Assembly (NCBI RefSeq): GCF_014652415.1
Contig: NZ_BMYT01000001.1
Coordinates: 1,292,168 to 1,356,167 of the forward strand
DNA: 64,000 nt
Source of the DNA: Affinundibacterium macrobrachii
Lineage (GTDB): Bacteria > Pseudomonadota > Gammaproteobacteria > Burkholderiales > Burkholderiaceae_D
Direction of reading: 5' to 3'
The position numbers and the translations under genes were made by a program. The notes below the pieces were generated by a model. That model worked only from the letters and a program-made list of their open reading frames with translations. It did not search any database and was not told where the DNA came from. Of the stretch, positions 1 to 8,890 are shown in pieces. Each line of letters opens with the position of its first letter. Positions within the stretch are counted from its first letter, which is position 1.

Positions 1-1
1 A

Positions 2-562
2 AATTACTTTCTGCGCGAACTAACTAGTAACTTAACTGCCGACACCGCTTATATCAATTTATCCGATGGTGGTCATATCGAAAATTTAGGGATCTATGAA
101 TTAATAAGGCGAGAATGTAGGCTCATCATCGCTGCCGATAGTGAGGAAGATTTAGGCCTGACTTTCTCTAGTCTTGCAGATGTCATTCGTTTGGCGCAAA
201 TCGATTTCGGTGTAATCATTGTGATGCAAGGTTTAGACAAGATTCGCAATGGTCAACAGCACTATGCGATTGGCAGTATTTATTATCGCAATGAAAAAGT
301 GGGAAAATTAATCTACTTAAAAACATCCTTGTTGGGTGATTTTAGTTTGCGAGATAGTTTGTCAGCAGACGCCTATTTATCCTCACATTTGCGCCGCGAT
401 AATTTCGCCTTCGATCACAATCCCTATATCGCGCATTACAAAATGCAAGACCCCGCATTTCCACATCAATCGTCAGCAAATCAGTTTTATGACGAAACTC
501 AATTCGAGTGCTATCGCTCCTTGGGATTTCAAATCGCTACCGAATCACTAGGAAGACGCTGA
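2..562 (+). CDS. Patatin-like phospholipase family protein, C-terminal part (truncated by window edge)
   Basis: The open frame runs in from the left edge without a start codon, so only about the last 186 residues are present. The internal ATG at 191 is not the start. Diagnostic stretches are LSDGGHIENLGIYELIRR, followed by a hydrophobic CRLIIAADSEED strand, and near the end FPHQSSANQFYDETQFECYR. This pairing is typical of the C-terminus of large bacterial patatin-like (cPLA2-like) acyl hydrolases. Asp in SDGGH would be the aspartate of the Ser-Asp dyad, while the serine motif lies outside the window. Lipid acyl hydrolysis is inferred from family resemblance only. It stands alone here: the next gene begins 280 bp later after a hairpin. 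Confidence 0.7.
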   Translation, partial: NYFLRELTSNLTADTAYINLSDGGHIENLGIYELIRRECRLIIAADSEEDLGLTFSSLADVIRLAQIDFGVIIVMQGLDKIRNGQQHYAIGSIYYRNEKVGKLIYLKTSLLGDFSLRDSLSADAYLSSHLRRDNFAFDHNPYIAHYKMQDPAFPHQSSANQFYDETQFECYRSLGFQIATESLGRR

Positions 563-631
563 TACGTATTTTTTTAACGTCAACCGACAACTTAGCTTCT
601 TCGTTCGATTCCCACTTTTCTAATCGCATTC

Positions 632-659
632 ACACGTAATCAATATTTTGATTACGTGT
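632..659. terminator. Perfect inverted repeat after the patatin-like gene
   Basis: Arms ACACGTAATCA and TGATTACGTGT are perfect complements around a 6-base AT loop, 70 bp beyond the stop codon at 562. No long U-tract follows on the plus strand, so it is either a weak terminator or a palindromic protein-binding site. Confidence 0.4.
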
Positions 660-842
660 AATGAAAAAATCTCGCTCTTAAAATCACACCCTTACTAGTG
701 GCAATAGCCAACCAGTATTGGCAATTCTGTTAGGCACAAAAAATGCTAAAGCATCTACACCAGCCGATTTCACTTCTCATTCAATCATAAAATAAATCGG
801 CAAATTTGACTTCATATCGGGTAAAAAAACGGGGGTGCCTCA

Positions 843-2186
843 ATGCCAAATCAACGTATTGTGGTGCAAGCGACGCAAGCTTGGACCGATACTGGAATCA
901 TGATTTCAGCAGATAACACTGTCATAATCAGTTTTCAAACAGGCGCATGGACTGCCGATCCGCAAACCAACCAGCAGCAACTTTATGGTCCCGCTGGCGA
1001 CTCACAAATTATTGTTCCGCTGACTCAAACACAATATCCTTTAGTCGGTGCACCATTGGGCGCCTTAGTTGGACGAATTGGCGGCAATCCGGTATTTCTA
1101 ATTGGAGCAGGTCCGACCGAAGTACCTCGCGACCAGACTGGCTCTTTGTGCTTGTGTATCAACGATGATATTCACGCGGTGTACGGTCCGGGGCTTGCCG
1201 ACAACCGAGGTCAAATTACTGTCTTCATCTATCACAGCAACACGATACCCAATCTAACCCGCAGCATCATCAATGAGCCAGTGCAAGCATCACCAGCAGC
1301 GCCAACATCTAGTTTAGGTCCACTCGAATATTTAATTGGCACATGGACGAATAAACTCACCGATACAGACGATCTGCCCTACTCATACAATGTCATGCCC
1401 TTGCCTCAGCTTGACCCTAGTTCACCAACAGGCTACATACTCAAAAATTTTGCCTACTACGAAGAACTTAGCTTCAGCGCGATTCATGGCAGTGCAGCAA
1501 ATCGTGGTGGAATCGGTACACAAAACTGCAATGTCTTATTCTACGAACAGCGCGTCTATTTCGCCGAAGGTCCGAATAAGAATGCGTTAGTACATGCAGA
1601 AAACGGATCACTACTCTTTATCAACGATCAGCTACAACTGCTTGGCCCTTACGGTAATGGAGACCAAGCAGGATTAGGAAATCAAACCGTCAAAGATAAC
1701 GTCGCGCCTTCACAGCAGTTTAATATTATTAAGCAAATATCGGTACCACATGGCAATTCCATTTTAGCTGCAGGTAGCTATCAACAGCACTCTGGTGCGC
1801 CAACGATCCCTGTTGTTTCAAGCCTGCCAGAGGGTGTCGATACACAGCAATACACACAAATCCATCCTATTTCCAATCCCAACCCAAGCTACACACGCAA
1901 TCCCAATCAAGCACTCGCCGATGCCTTACTCGCTGCACCGGTAACAACATTTCTTACATTGAATGTCAACAGCAAGAACGGCGGCGGAGGTGTCACTAAC
2001 ATAGGCTTTGAACAGCAACATGCGCGAGTCGAATCTTACCAATGTACCTACTGGTTAGAAGCCTTGAATGAAGCAACAGAATTCACTCAACTCCAATACT
2101 CGCAAACCATCATGATGCGCTTACCGATCGGTGAACAATTCATTCTTTTCCCACATATAGCGACGAACACCTTGAGCAAAACCTAG
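843..2186 (+). CDS. Two-domain protein: PA-IL (LecA)-like lectin domain plus conserved nitrobindin-like C-terminal domain
   Basis: The protein has 447 residues, with no signal peptide or membrane segment. Residues 1 to about 135 follow the pattern of the galactophilic lectin PA-IL/LecA fold: GPAGD, then GALVGRIGG, FLIGAG, LCLCINDD, YG, and DNRGQITVFI, where the Asp/Asn residues would be calcium and sugar ligands. From about residue 155 a second domain begins with LGPLEYLIGTWTN, which looks like the opening of nitrobindin-like beta barrels. It continues with YYEELSFSAIHG, NVLFYEQRVYFAEGPNK, ISVPHGNSILAAG, TYWLEALNE and LFPHIATNTL. The second domain resembles conserved hypothetical or heme-binding-like proteins as I recall them; I see no proven ligand residue. 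It is monocistronic. The start ATG has only a weak upstream GGGGG. Domain names are inferred by eye; carbohydrate binding is plausible but untested. Confidence 0.6.
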   Translation: MPNQRIVVQATQAWTDTGIMISADNTVIISFQTGAWTADPQTNQQQLYGPAGDSQIIVPLTQTQYPLVGAPLGALVGRIGGNPVFLIGAGPTEVPRDQTGSLCLCINDDIHAVYGPGLADNRGQITVFIYHSNTIPNLTRSIINEPVQASPAAPTSSLGPLEYLIGTWTNKLTDTDDLPYSYNVMPLPQLDPSSPTGYILKNFAYYEELSFSAIHGSAANRGGIGTQNCNVLFYEQRVYFAEGPNKNALVHAENGSLLFINDQLQLLGPYGNGDQAGLGNQTVKDNVAPSQQFNIIKQISVPHGNSILAAGSYQQHSGAPTIPVVSSLPEGVDTQQYTQIHPISNPNPSYTRNPNQALADALLAAPVTTFLTLNVNSKNGGGGVTNIGFEQQHARVESYQCTYWLEALNEATEFTQLQYSQTIMMRLPIGEQFILFPHIATNTLSKT

Positions 2187-2337
2187 CAAAGTTTGAGAAT
2201 GCGATTTCAAAATCCATTGCTTGATTTCAAATTGCTGGCGTAGAAAAAAACGCACAACAAACAATTGAGAAAAACAAGATTATTCAATGCTATGATGCAT
2301 GTAAGTTTTTTTCAGTTGAACTCTCATTTGAACTTTC

Positions 2338-3192
2338 ATGCAGCCATCTGATCCCCGCTTTGTTTCATCAAATCGCCCCCTCAATCGTCGTACTGCCTAC
2401 CTCGCTGCGCGCAAAACACAAGAGATCAATCCGACCGTGCAACGTCAACTCGCTGCAATCAAGGCTAAGCATACGCTTGGACTGCCCTTACTTGATCAAA
2501 TACAGACACAATCCAGCACAGTGACTCATGTTCAGTTGCATCCAAAACAAATAATCCTCGGCATCGTCGCTGCGACTTCATTTATCGCTGGCTTATTAGC
2601 AGCGATAGAGCAATCGATGCTAATTGCGAGTGCTAGCGGCTTGTGCTTTTTGCTTAGTACAACTTGGCTTGGACTTACGCGCCGTCACAATCGACAAACT
2701 AGTTCGACACAATCTACTTCAGTGGCTTTATTCACTGTTGACAATATCATCGCATTTGATCGTGCTATTGCTGCACTTTACGATACACGCGAAAAAGCTG
2801 AGCAGCCGCCACACGATTCTGAACTACAGCACAAATTAGATAAGCTGAAATCGATTTTGCTTTCGATCAAAGCGCAGTTTGTTCGCATCCACCAACTGAC
2901 AGCGAAGTCTGATGCAACGGAAGTGTTGAGTTATGACGATCAGTTTTATTTGAATGCTTGCTTACAACGATATTTACCAGATAGTCTAGAAAGTTATTTA
3001 CGCGTGCCGCAGGCAGCTCGTTTCACGCAAGCGGTTCAAGGAGAACAAACCGCCTTGGATTTGCTGCTGCATCAATTGCATCTCTTGCACAACGAAATTG
3101 ATCAACGCGAACAAGCACTAACAAAAAACGCTGCTGAGCAATTAATGCGTCAGCAGCGTTTTTTAGAAGAAAAGAGTCGTAGCTCGCGCTAG
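2338..3192 (+). CDS. Hypothetical protein with two transmembrane segments
   Basis: The protein has 284 residues and I do not recognise the family. The N-terminal 70 residues are polar and basic. Two hydrophobic helices follow at about 72-90 (ILGIVAATSFIAGLLAAI) and 94-113 (LIASASGLCFLLSTTWLGL), with a short EQS turn between them: a membrane hairpin with both ends on the same side. The last 150 residues are charged and predicted helical, ending in a glutamine/arginine-rich helix. The gene is convergent with the yiaA-like gene, with only 2 bp between the stop codons. A terminator-type hairpin lies inside its final 70 bp (3123-3164). Confidence 0.6.
   Translation: MQPSDPRFVSSNRPLNRRTAYLAARKTQEINPTVQRQLAAIKAKHTLGLPLLDQIQTQSSTVTHVQLHPKQIILGIVAATSFIAGLLAAIEQSMLIASASGLCFLLSTTWLGLTRRHNRQTSSTQSTSVALFTVDNIIAFDRAIAALYDTREKAEQPPHDSELQHKLDKLKSILLSIKAQFVRIHQLTAKSDATEVLSYDDQFYLNACLQRYLPDSLESYLRVPQAARFTQAVQGEQTALDLLLHQLHLLHNEIDQREQALTKNAAEQLMRQQRFLEEKSRSSR
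3123..3164. terminator. Bidirectional terminator-like hairpin inside the coding end of the 2338-3192 gene
   Basis: A 15-bp perfect stem has arms AAAAAACGCTGCTGA and TCAGCAGCGTTTTTT and a 12-base loop. Both strands end in a run of six T. On the minus strand it lies about 30 bp past the yiaA-like stop and is that operon's natural terminator. On the plus strand the U-tract precedes the stop codon of the host gene by about 26 bp. Confidence 0.75.
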
Positions 3193-3194
3193 TA

Positions 3195-3671
3195 TTACTG
3201 CGTAGATTGCGTTGATTGCGTTGATTGCGCCTGAACGTCGCTGGCAGCGAGGTCGGAACGTGCCATCAAATCTGCCTCATGCGCATCGCGAATTGTTTTT
3301 GCTAAGGTAAATGTGGTGCTGATCAAGAATAACCAACTGACTACCATATAATTCTTTTCCGCAGCAGGAATATTCATACGCCACAGTCCCCAAGCTGTTA
3401 ATAAAACAGCGGCTGCGAATGCAACCCAAACGGTCATCACCCATGAAGGCGTATCGACTTGCCCATCACGATTGTCACGGATCATTTTAGCGACCGCAAA
3501 GCAGGCAAATAAGCTAAAGAACAAACCCAAAGCAACGAAAGCCCGATCTAACTCCTGACCAGGTAATTGAATCGTGCCAACCGCACACGCCACCACTGCG
3601 ATCGCAAACGCTAACCAAACCTGCAAACGCCACGCATTACTATCACGATGCATAATGTACTGTGTTGCCAT
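3195..3671 (-). CDS. YiaA/YiaB-like inner membrane protein
   Basis: The protein has 158 residues from the ATG at 3671, which has AAGGGGA 7 bases upstream; a longer frame to 3710 lacks a ribosome site. It contains two copies of a two-helix module: WLAFAIAVVACAVG with FSLFACFAVAKMIRDN, and WVAFAAAVLLTAWG with LFLISTTFTLAKTIRDA. Each ends in a K-x-I-R-D signature typical of the yiaA/B two-helix domain. Four membrane helices are expected; the function of the family is unknown. The C-terminus is a short QST repeat encoded by a 9-bp tandem repeat. It lies 83 bp downstream of the TelA-family gene on the same strand and shares its direction, so the two are probably cotranscribed. Confidence 0.75.
   Translation of the reverse strand: MATQYIMHRDSNAWRLQVWLAFAIAVVACAVGTIQLPGQELDRAFVALGLFFSLFACFAVAKMIRDNRDGQVDTPSWVMTVWVAFAAAVLLTAWGLWRMNIPAAEKNYMVVSWLFLISTTFTLAKTIRDAHEADLMARSDLAASDVQAQSTQSTQSTQ
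3205..3231. repeat. 9-bp tandem repeat coding the QST tail of the YiaA-like protein
   Basis: There are two exact copies of GATTGCGTT followed by one copy changed in its last two bases. In frame on the minus strand the unit encodes a three-residue repeat, so copy changes would keep the frame. Confidence 0.8.
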
Positions 3672-3754
3672 ACTTAATTCCCCTTTTTTATAAGTCATCA
3701 CTGCATTCAAAAACTCATCACACCAAATACTATTTTAAAAACCTAGTTGAGCGA

Positions 3755-4957
3755 CTACAAAGCGACTGGTCCAGATAATTCTAGCTGTGTTGCTGCACGC
3801 GCCTGTTGTTGACGATGCTTATCTAGATAGTGTTCTGCCTTTTGCAATTGCTGTTGCAGAATATGATTGTTCTGTCCCATCACATCAATTGCCTTCGAGC
3901 GAAACGTATCCATCGCATCCATCGTTTTAAATGTTTGCTCAAACATTTCTTTCAGTTTGTCGATTCCCAACATCGGATTTTGTGCAAACTGACCAACCTT
4001 ATCCGCATGTTGATTTAATTGTCGGCCTGTTTCTGCGACCAAATTCTCTATCGTGCTATTTATTCCGCTTAAGGCATCCATCACTTTCATTTGATTACCA
4101 GTTGCACGAGCCAGCGTTTGCGCCACCGCCAATGCACTCATGCCAGTTGTAGCGACGCGACTACAACCATTCATCATTTCGCGGCCGGTCTTCTTTAACA
4201 CATCTAAGGCCAGATAACCATTGGTACAAACTGCTTGTTGCGTCAACATATCTTGTAGATTCTGCCTTGCATAAAACAATACCTCTTGTTCTAGAGCTTG
4301 CGCACGCAATGCATCAGTAGTCTTAAGAATTTGTACGCGTTCATGCAAACGGCGATCTAAGGTTTCTGCAAAGTGAATAGCGGCATTCAGTTTTTGCATG
4401 GCTTCCCATAACTTTTGACGCGTCGCTTCAATATCAATCACATCACGTTGCATATCGTCACGCGCGGCATACAACTGTTGCATACTCTTTTGCAATTGTC
4501 CTGCCGCGCCCTGATATTTACGAAAATAACTTTGTAATTTATTCCCATAAGGAATCAAACCAAATAATTTTTTCGCTTGAAATAAATCCCCCTCTTTACC
4601 TGGATTTAAACCATCCAAATGTCCGCGCATCTCTTGTATCGCCTTAAATGCAGAACTATCTTCCATCCCAATAAAATTGGCTTGCATTAAGCGACCTTGC
4701 ATTAATGTGGAAGCAATCGAGATTTCCTCGCGACCAAGTGCAAAAGCACTGTCAAGCCGTGCCTTGAAGCCCTCGCTTTGCAGATCTTCGGTCAGCAATC
4801 CTTGCATAAAACGATCAACTTGCTCTTCCACCGCGTTTTTCAAGTCATCGGTCAACGGTACGGCTGTCTTTGCCATTTGCTCACTAACAGGTGTCATCAC
4901 CTCTGGTGCTTGCAATACAAATGTATCGTTTGAACTACCCACAATCTGCTCGGTCAT
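3755..4957 (-). CDS. TelA/KlaA-family protein (toxic anion resistance family)
   Basis: This 400-residue, soluble, almost wholly helical protein is of the TelA/KlaA type, originally linked to tellurite resistance. Recognisable parts are the LTDDLKNAVEEQVDRFMQGLL opening region, the LFGLIPYGNKLQSYFRKYQ segment, the DIEATRQKLWEAMQKLN coiled coil, and the alanine-rich VATTGMSALAVAQTLARATG stretch near residue 275. There is no signal peptide. The start at 4957 is preceded by AAAGGGATCAG, a good ribosome site. The partner gene downstream is yiaA-like. Actual tellurite resistance is not implied; the family also occurs in cell-envelope stress contexts. Confidence 0.8.
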   Translation of the reverse strand: MTEQIVGSSNDTFVLQAPEVMTPVSEQMAKTAVPLTDDLKNAVEEQVDRFMQGLLTEDLQSEGFKARLDSAFALGREEISIASTLMQGRLMQANFIGMEDSSAFKAIQEMRGHLDGLNPGKEGDLFQAKKLFGLIPYGNKLQSYFRKYQGAAGQLQKSMQQLYAARDDMQRDVIDIEATRQKLWEAMQKLNAAIHFAETLDRRLHERVQILKTTDALRAQALEQEVLFYARQNLQDMLTQQAVCTNGYLALDVLKKTGREMMNGCSRVATTGMSALAVAQTLARATGNQMKVMDALSGINSTIENLVAETGRQLNQHADKVGQFAQNPMLGIDKLKEMFEQTFKTMDAMDTFRSKAIDVMGQNNHILQQQLQKAEHYLDKHRQQQARAATQLELSGPVAL

Positions 4958-5286
4958 CTGATCCCTTTCGGTTAGATTTAAGATATTGGCAATTTAAATT
5001 GAATATGCCTAGATAGCAACAATTACTTTGGTGTGCAATCTCGATAAACTGCGCTTCACTACCTCTGTAAATAGTTGCGTGGGCCGGAGTTTGGAATTGA
5101 TTGCGACTGATTTCCACTCAAGATTAAATAGTTTCAAGTTCTTACTCAAAAGGTGTCTGGATACGATACTCGGCGGCGACTTTTCAGAATGTCGCCAGAA
5201 AATTTATACGCAACCGAGATTCTACGGAATCAGTTTGCTTGTAAAATGAGAAACTACTATCAATCGCTATTTCATCTCATCTGGCT
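4958..5286. other. Divergent intergenic region between telA-like and phospholipase D-family genes
   Basis: This is 329 bp with no plausible gene. It must hold promoters for both flanking genes. A hairpin with GGCGAC/GTCGCC arms lies at 5175-5196 on the side of the plus-strand gene. I could not assign confident -35/-10 pairs. Confidence 0.5.
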
Positions 5287-6897
5287 ATGCGCCCTGCAAA
5301 CAAACTCAAACTTAGTTTCGCCATCTTTATTTTGCTGTGTCTATTTTCTTATTTAGACCGACCATTTCCCAACTCGAAAACGGTCTACGACAGCGTGCCT
5401 TTGCCCGCAACAACAGCGGGTAATCTGCAAGCGAGTTTCGAGTTTTTATCTGCCGACAAAAAGAATGCGCAATCGTGGTCATTACCAGATTACATCAACT
5501 CCGTCACCGCCGAGCACCCGCAAAAAACCGGGGCGTATATTTTAGAAAATGGATTCGAAGCGTTACTCGCGCGTGCATGGTTGGCCGACCATGCAACCAA
5601 GAGCATCGAGGTCCAGTATTTTATTTGGAGCAATGACAACATCGGTACCTTAGCCTCGGAAGCCTTAATCCGCGCGGCCAATCGCGGTGTTAAAGTACGC
5701 GTCATCGTTGATGATTTGCTCATCGAAGCAGAAGACAAAACCATACTCGCGTTAGCCAAACATCCCAATGTAGAAATTCGCATCTACAATCCCAAACATC
5801 GCGTTGGTACCAATATTGGTAAACGTTTATGGAATATTGTCGCTGACTTTAAATCAGCCAATCAGCGCATGCATGACAAAACCTTCGTGGTCGACGGCTT
5901 GGTCGCAATCACTGGCGGCCGTAATATGGCAAGTGAATATTTTAATTTCCATCATGAATCTAATTTTCGTGATCGCGATGTATTAATACTCGGCAGCGCC
6001 GTCGCCAAAGTCGGTAACAACTTTAATAATTTCTGGCGACACCCCTTGAGTGTTCCTGTAGAAACCATTTTTGCGGAACATCGCTTCATGCAAGCATCAC
6101 CGGAAATTAGCAATCAAGAAGTGGCCAACATCTATCAACAATTGCATGCCTATGCGAATCTCGATAGTAATTTTGATCCCTTACTCAAACAAGCGATACG
6201 TAGCATCCCAGAATCATTCGAACGCTTGTCAAAAGAAATTGTCTGGACAGACGTGGAATTTATTCATGACATACCAGGGAAAAACCGCAGTGCGGATTTG
6301 CAAGGTGGCGGTGATAGCACGCGCGCATTAGCGACTTTGGTGAATCAAGCGCAGCAAGAAATCTTGATCCAGTCACCGTATTTAGTTTTATCCGACAAAG
6401 CAATCGCGATGATTAAACGCAGTTTAGAGCGAGGCGTAAAAATCACCATCAATACCAATTCCTTGGCTTCTACCGACAACTTACAAGCCTTTAGTGGCTA
6501 TCGTAACCAGCGTGAAGAATTGTTAAAGATGGGAGTAAAAATCTTTGAATTTCGACCAGATGCAGAAAGTCGAGGGAAATTACTCAAGTCTCCTGTCATC
6601 GACAAATACAAACCCGCGGTATTTAGCCTGCACGCCAAATCGATGGTGATCGACAATAAGATCGCTTATGTGGGAACATTTAATTTCGATCCACGTTCTG
6701 AGAATCTGAATACCGAAGTCGGCGTGATCATCCGCAACCAACAAATTGCGAAACAACTGGCACAAGCGATAGAACAAGATATCCAACCCGGCAATAGCTG
6801 GAACGCCGAACTCGATGATCCTGATCAACACGTCGCATACTCGAAGCGATTTCAGGTTTGGCTAATGCAGTTACTGCCGCTACGCCCCATCTTATAA
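5287..6897 (+). CDS. Phospholipase D-family protein, cardiolipin synthase C (YmdC)-like
   Basis: The protein has 536 residues. An N-terminal hydrophobic segment (residues 8-22) acts as membrane anchor or uncleaved signal. Two HxKxxxxD motifs are intact: H196-K198-D203 (MHDKTFVVDG), and H449-K451-D456 (HAKSMVIDN) followed by GTFNFDPRSENLNTEVG. This is the two-site arrangement of phosphatidyltransferases. The ITGGRNMASEYF and PRSENLNTE signatures and the length fit the ClsC/YmdC subgroup, which makes cardiolipin from phosphatidylglycerol plus a second phospholipid. A plain phospholipase is the alternative. It appears monocistronic; no YmdB-like partner is beside it. Confidence 0.8.
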   Translation: MRPANKLKLSFAIFILLCLFSYLDRPFPNSKTVYDSVPLPATTAGNLQASFEFLSADKKNAQSWSLPDYINSVTAEHPQKTGAYILENGFEALLARAWLADHATKSIEVQYFIWSNDNIGTLASEALIRAANRGVKVRVIVDDLLIEAEDKTILALAKHPNVEIRIYNPKHRVGTNIGKRLWNIVADFKSANQRMHDKTFVVDGLVAITGGRNMASEYFNFHHESNFRDRDVLILGSAVAKVGNNFNNFWRHPLSVPVETIFAEHRFMQASPEISNQEVANIYQQLHAYANLDSNFDPLLKQAIRSIPESFERLSKEIVWTDVEFIHDIPGKNRSADLQGGGDSTRALATLVNQAQQEILIQSPYLVLSDKAIAMIKRSLERGVKITINTNSLASTDNLQAFSGYRNQREELLKMGVKIFEFRPDAESRGKLLKSPVIDKYKPAVFSLHAKSMVIDNKIAYVGTFNFDPRSENLNTEVGVIIRNQQIAKQLAQAIEQDIQPGNSWNAELDDPDQHVAYSKRFQVWLMQLLPLRPIL

Positions 6898-7103
6898 TTG
6901 ACATGTGAAAACGGAATTTACACGTAAAAAAACCTTAAGACCTAAGCATTTAAACCTCAGCCGAAAAAAAGAATAAGTCTTATTGTCATTCATAAAAGAC
7001 TCGCACATTTTTTCGATTCATATTTAGTCAAGAATCTTTCTTTAGAGATATATGCGGCATAAATCGTGCTAGCATAAGATGCAAACTTCGCGAAGGTGGC
7101 ATC

Positions 7104-8876
7104 ATGTCAGATCACGTCAAGCTAGATGAAGAGCAGCATAAGACGGCCGATGTTCACTATCGGCTATTAGTCGATAGCATCACCGACTATGCCATCATCA
7201 TGCTAGATGCAGCCGGATATATTCAGAGTTGGAATGCTGGCGCACGACACATTCTGGGTTACTCGCTAGAGCAGATTTTGGGGCAGTCCGTATTGTCCTT
7301 GTTTTCTGAAGAGATACTGAACAATCACTTTCCCCCATCATTATTAAGCCATGTCGCCCAACACGGGCAATACGACGTTGATACTTGGTTACACCGGCAA
7401 GACGGTTCTGAATTTTGGGCTAATGTGTTGATTACCGCACTGTTTGAGCCTGACGGGAAGTTAATCGGCTACAGCCAAATCATCAAAGACCTCAGCGAGC
7501 GGCGCCGCATTGATGAGCGTTTTCGACGTGTAGTTGAGTCCGCACCTAACGCGATGGTGATGGTGAATCACCACGGCAGTATTGAAATGGTGAACACCCA
7601 GGCAGAGCGTTTATTCGACTACAGCCGTGCTGAGATGTTGGGACAAAAAATCGAAATTCTTGTGCCTGATCGCTTCCGTCATGGACACCCAACAAAACGC
7701 GATATGTTTTTGCATGCACCACAATCGCGACCAATGGGCGCGGGACGCGATCTGTTTGGCAGACGCAAAGACGGCAGCGAATTCCCGATTGAGATTGGCC
7801 TCAATCCGATTGAAACCGATGAGGGCATGATGGTGCTGTCTTCGATTGTTGATATCTCTGAACGCAAGCGTTTGGAAGAACGTTTTCGCCGTGTCGTCGA
7901 ATCCGCTCCGAACGCGATGGTGATGGTGAACTCGCGAGGAAAAATAGAAATGGTGAATACGCAAGCCGAACTATTATTCCAATACGCACGTGCAGAGTTA
8001 CTTGGCCAGCTGATAGAAATTTTGGTGCCTGAGCGATTCAGACATGAACATCCCGATAAACGTCGACAGTTTTTCGGCGACTTGCAGTCGCGCCCTATGG
8101 GCGCTGGCCGAGATCTATTTGGACGTCGCAAAGATGGCAGTGAATTCCCTATCGAAATCGGCCTCAATCCGATAGAAACGGAAGAAGGCATGATGGTGCT
8201 ATCGTCAATTGTCGACATCTCAGACCGTAAACAAAAAGAGTTACGAATTCAAGAGGCACTCGCTGAGAAAGACGTCTTGCTCGGTGAGATCCATCATCGC
8301 GTTAAAAATAATCTCCAAGTCGTGCACAGCTTACTTAGCTTGCAATCCTCATTGATCAATGACGAAGCGGTCAGAAATATGCTGATGGATAGTCAGAATC
8401 GGATTCAATCGATGGCATTGATACATCAAACACTGTATCAATCAAATAATTTTACGCGTGTCGACTTTTCTGATTTTTTAGAAGCCTTAATTCCAACTCT
8501 AGTAAATTCTTACTCAATATCGGGGAAAAATATCACGCTTTCGGTGAATGTCGATGAAGTTTATCTACCAATCAATTCAGCAATTCCTTGCGGCTTACTC
8601 ATCAATGAATTAATCACAAATGCACTAAAACACGCATTCACAGATCGAAGCGAAGGCACAATCAGTGTTGCCTTATCAGCCAAAGATAACAAGGAAATTC
8701 AATTAATGATCAGCGATGACGGCAATGGCATTGCTGATCATCTGAATCTAGATGAGGTCGAGACCTTGGGCTTGCGCTTGGTAAATTTACTGTCGCAACA
8801 ACTGAATGGCGCGCTACATATACAGCGTCAGCATCCTACACAGTTTGTATTGCGCTTTCCACTGACAGAACATTAA
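7104..8876 (+). CDS. Sensor histidine kinase with three PAS domains (HisKA_2 type)
   Basis: The 590-residue protein is cytoplasmic with no membrane segment. PAS1 spans about 15-135. PAS2 (138-258) and PAS3 (259-379) are near-identical tandem copies. The dimerisation/phosphoacceptor helix has [14 protein letters not shown] (His397/His398), typical of the HisKA_2/HWE-like group. The HATPase domain follows with [15 protein letters not shown] (N box) and ISDDGNGI (G1). A strong AAGGTGG lies before the ATG. It is 14 bp upstream of a response regulator with GGDEF and EAL domains, so the pair is almost certainly one operon and a cognate phosphorelay feeding into cyclic-di-GMP. The signal is unknown; HisKA_2 kinases with PAS often sense light, redox or oxygen. 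Confidence 0.9.
   Translation: MSDHVKLDEEQHKTADVHYRLLVDSITDYAIIMLDAAGYIQSWNAGARHILGYSLEQILGQSVLSLFSEEILNNHFPPSLLSHVAQHGQYDVDTWLHRQDGSEFWANVLITALFEPDGKLIGYSQIIKDLSERRRIDERFRRVVESAPNAMVMVNHHGSIEMVNTQAERLFDYSRAEMLGQKIEILVPDRFRHGHPTKRDMFLHAPQSRPMGAGRDLFGRRKDGSEFPIEIGLNPIETDEGMMVLSSIVDISERKRLEERFRRVVESAPNAMVMVNSRGKIEMVNTQAELLFQYARAELLGQLIEILVPERFRHEHPDKRRQFFGDLQSRPMGAGRDLFGRRKDGSEFPIEIGLNPIETEEGMMVLSSIVDISDRKQKELRIQEALAEKDVLLGEIHHRVKNNLQVVHSLLSLQSSLINDEAVRNMLMDSQNRIQSMALIHQTLYQSNNFTRVDFSDFLEALIPTLVNSYSISGKNITLSVNVDEVYLPINSAIPCGLLINELITNALKHAFTDRSEGTISVALSAKDNKEIQLMISDDGNGIADHLNLDEVETLGLRLVNLLSQQLNGALHIQRQHPTQFVLRFPLTEH
7515..8240 (+). repeat. Tandem 363-bp in-frame duplication encoding PAS2 and PAS3
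   Basis: Copies span 7515-7877 and 7878-8240. By hand alignment about 100 of 121 encoded residues are identical, including the whole [11 protein letters not shown] opening and the block from QSRPMGAG to LNPIET. Synonymous and conservative differences show that it is not a very recent copy. Confidence 0.9.
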
Positions 8877-8890
8877 ACGAGGGCTTCACC

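Noticed and set aside
191..562. Treating the first gene as a complete 123-residue protein starting at 191
   Set aside because: The same frame is open to the left edge and encodes conserved family sequence (SDGGHIENLG) upstream of that ATG.
7679..8218. 179-residue minus-strand frame with internal repeats opposite the PAS kinase
   Set aside because: The repeats are only the antisense image of the duplicated PAS DNA.
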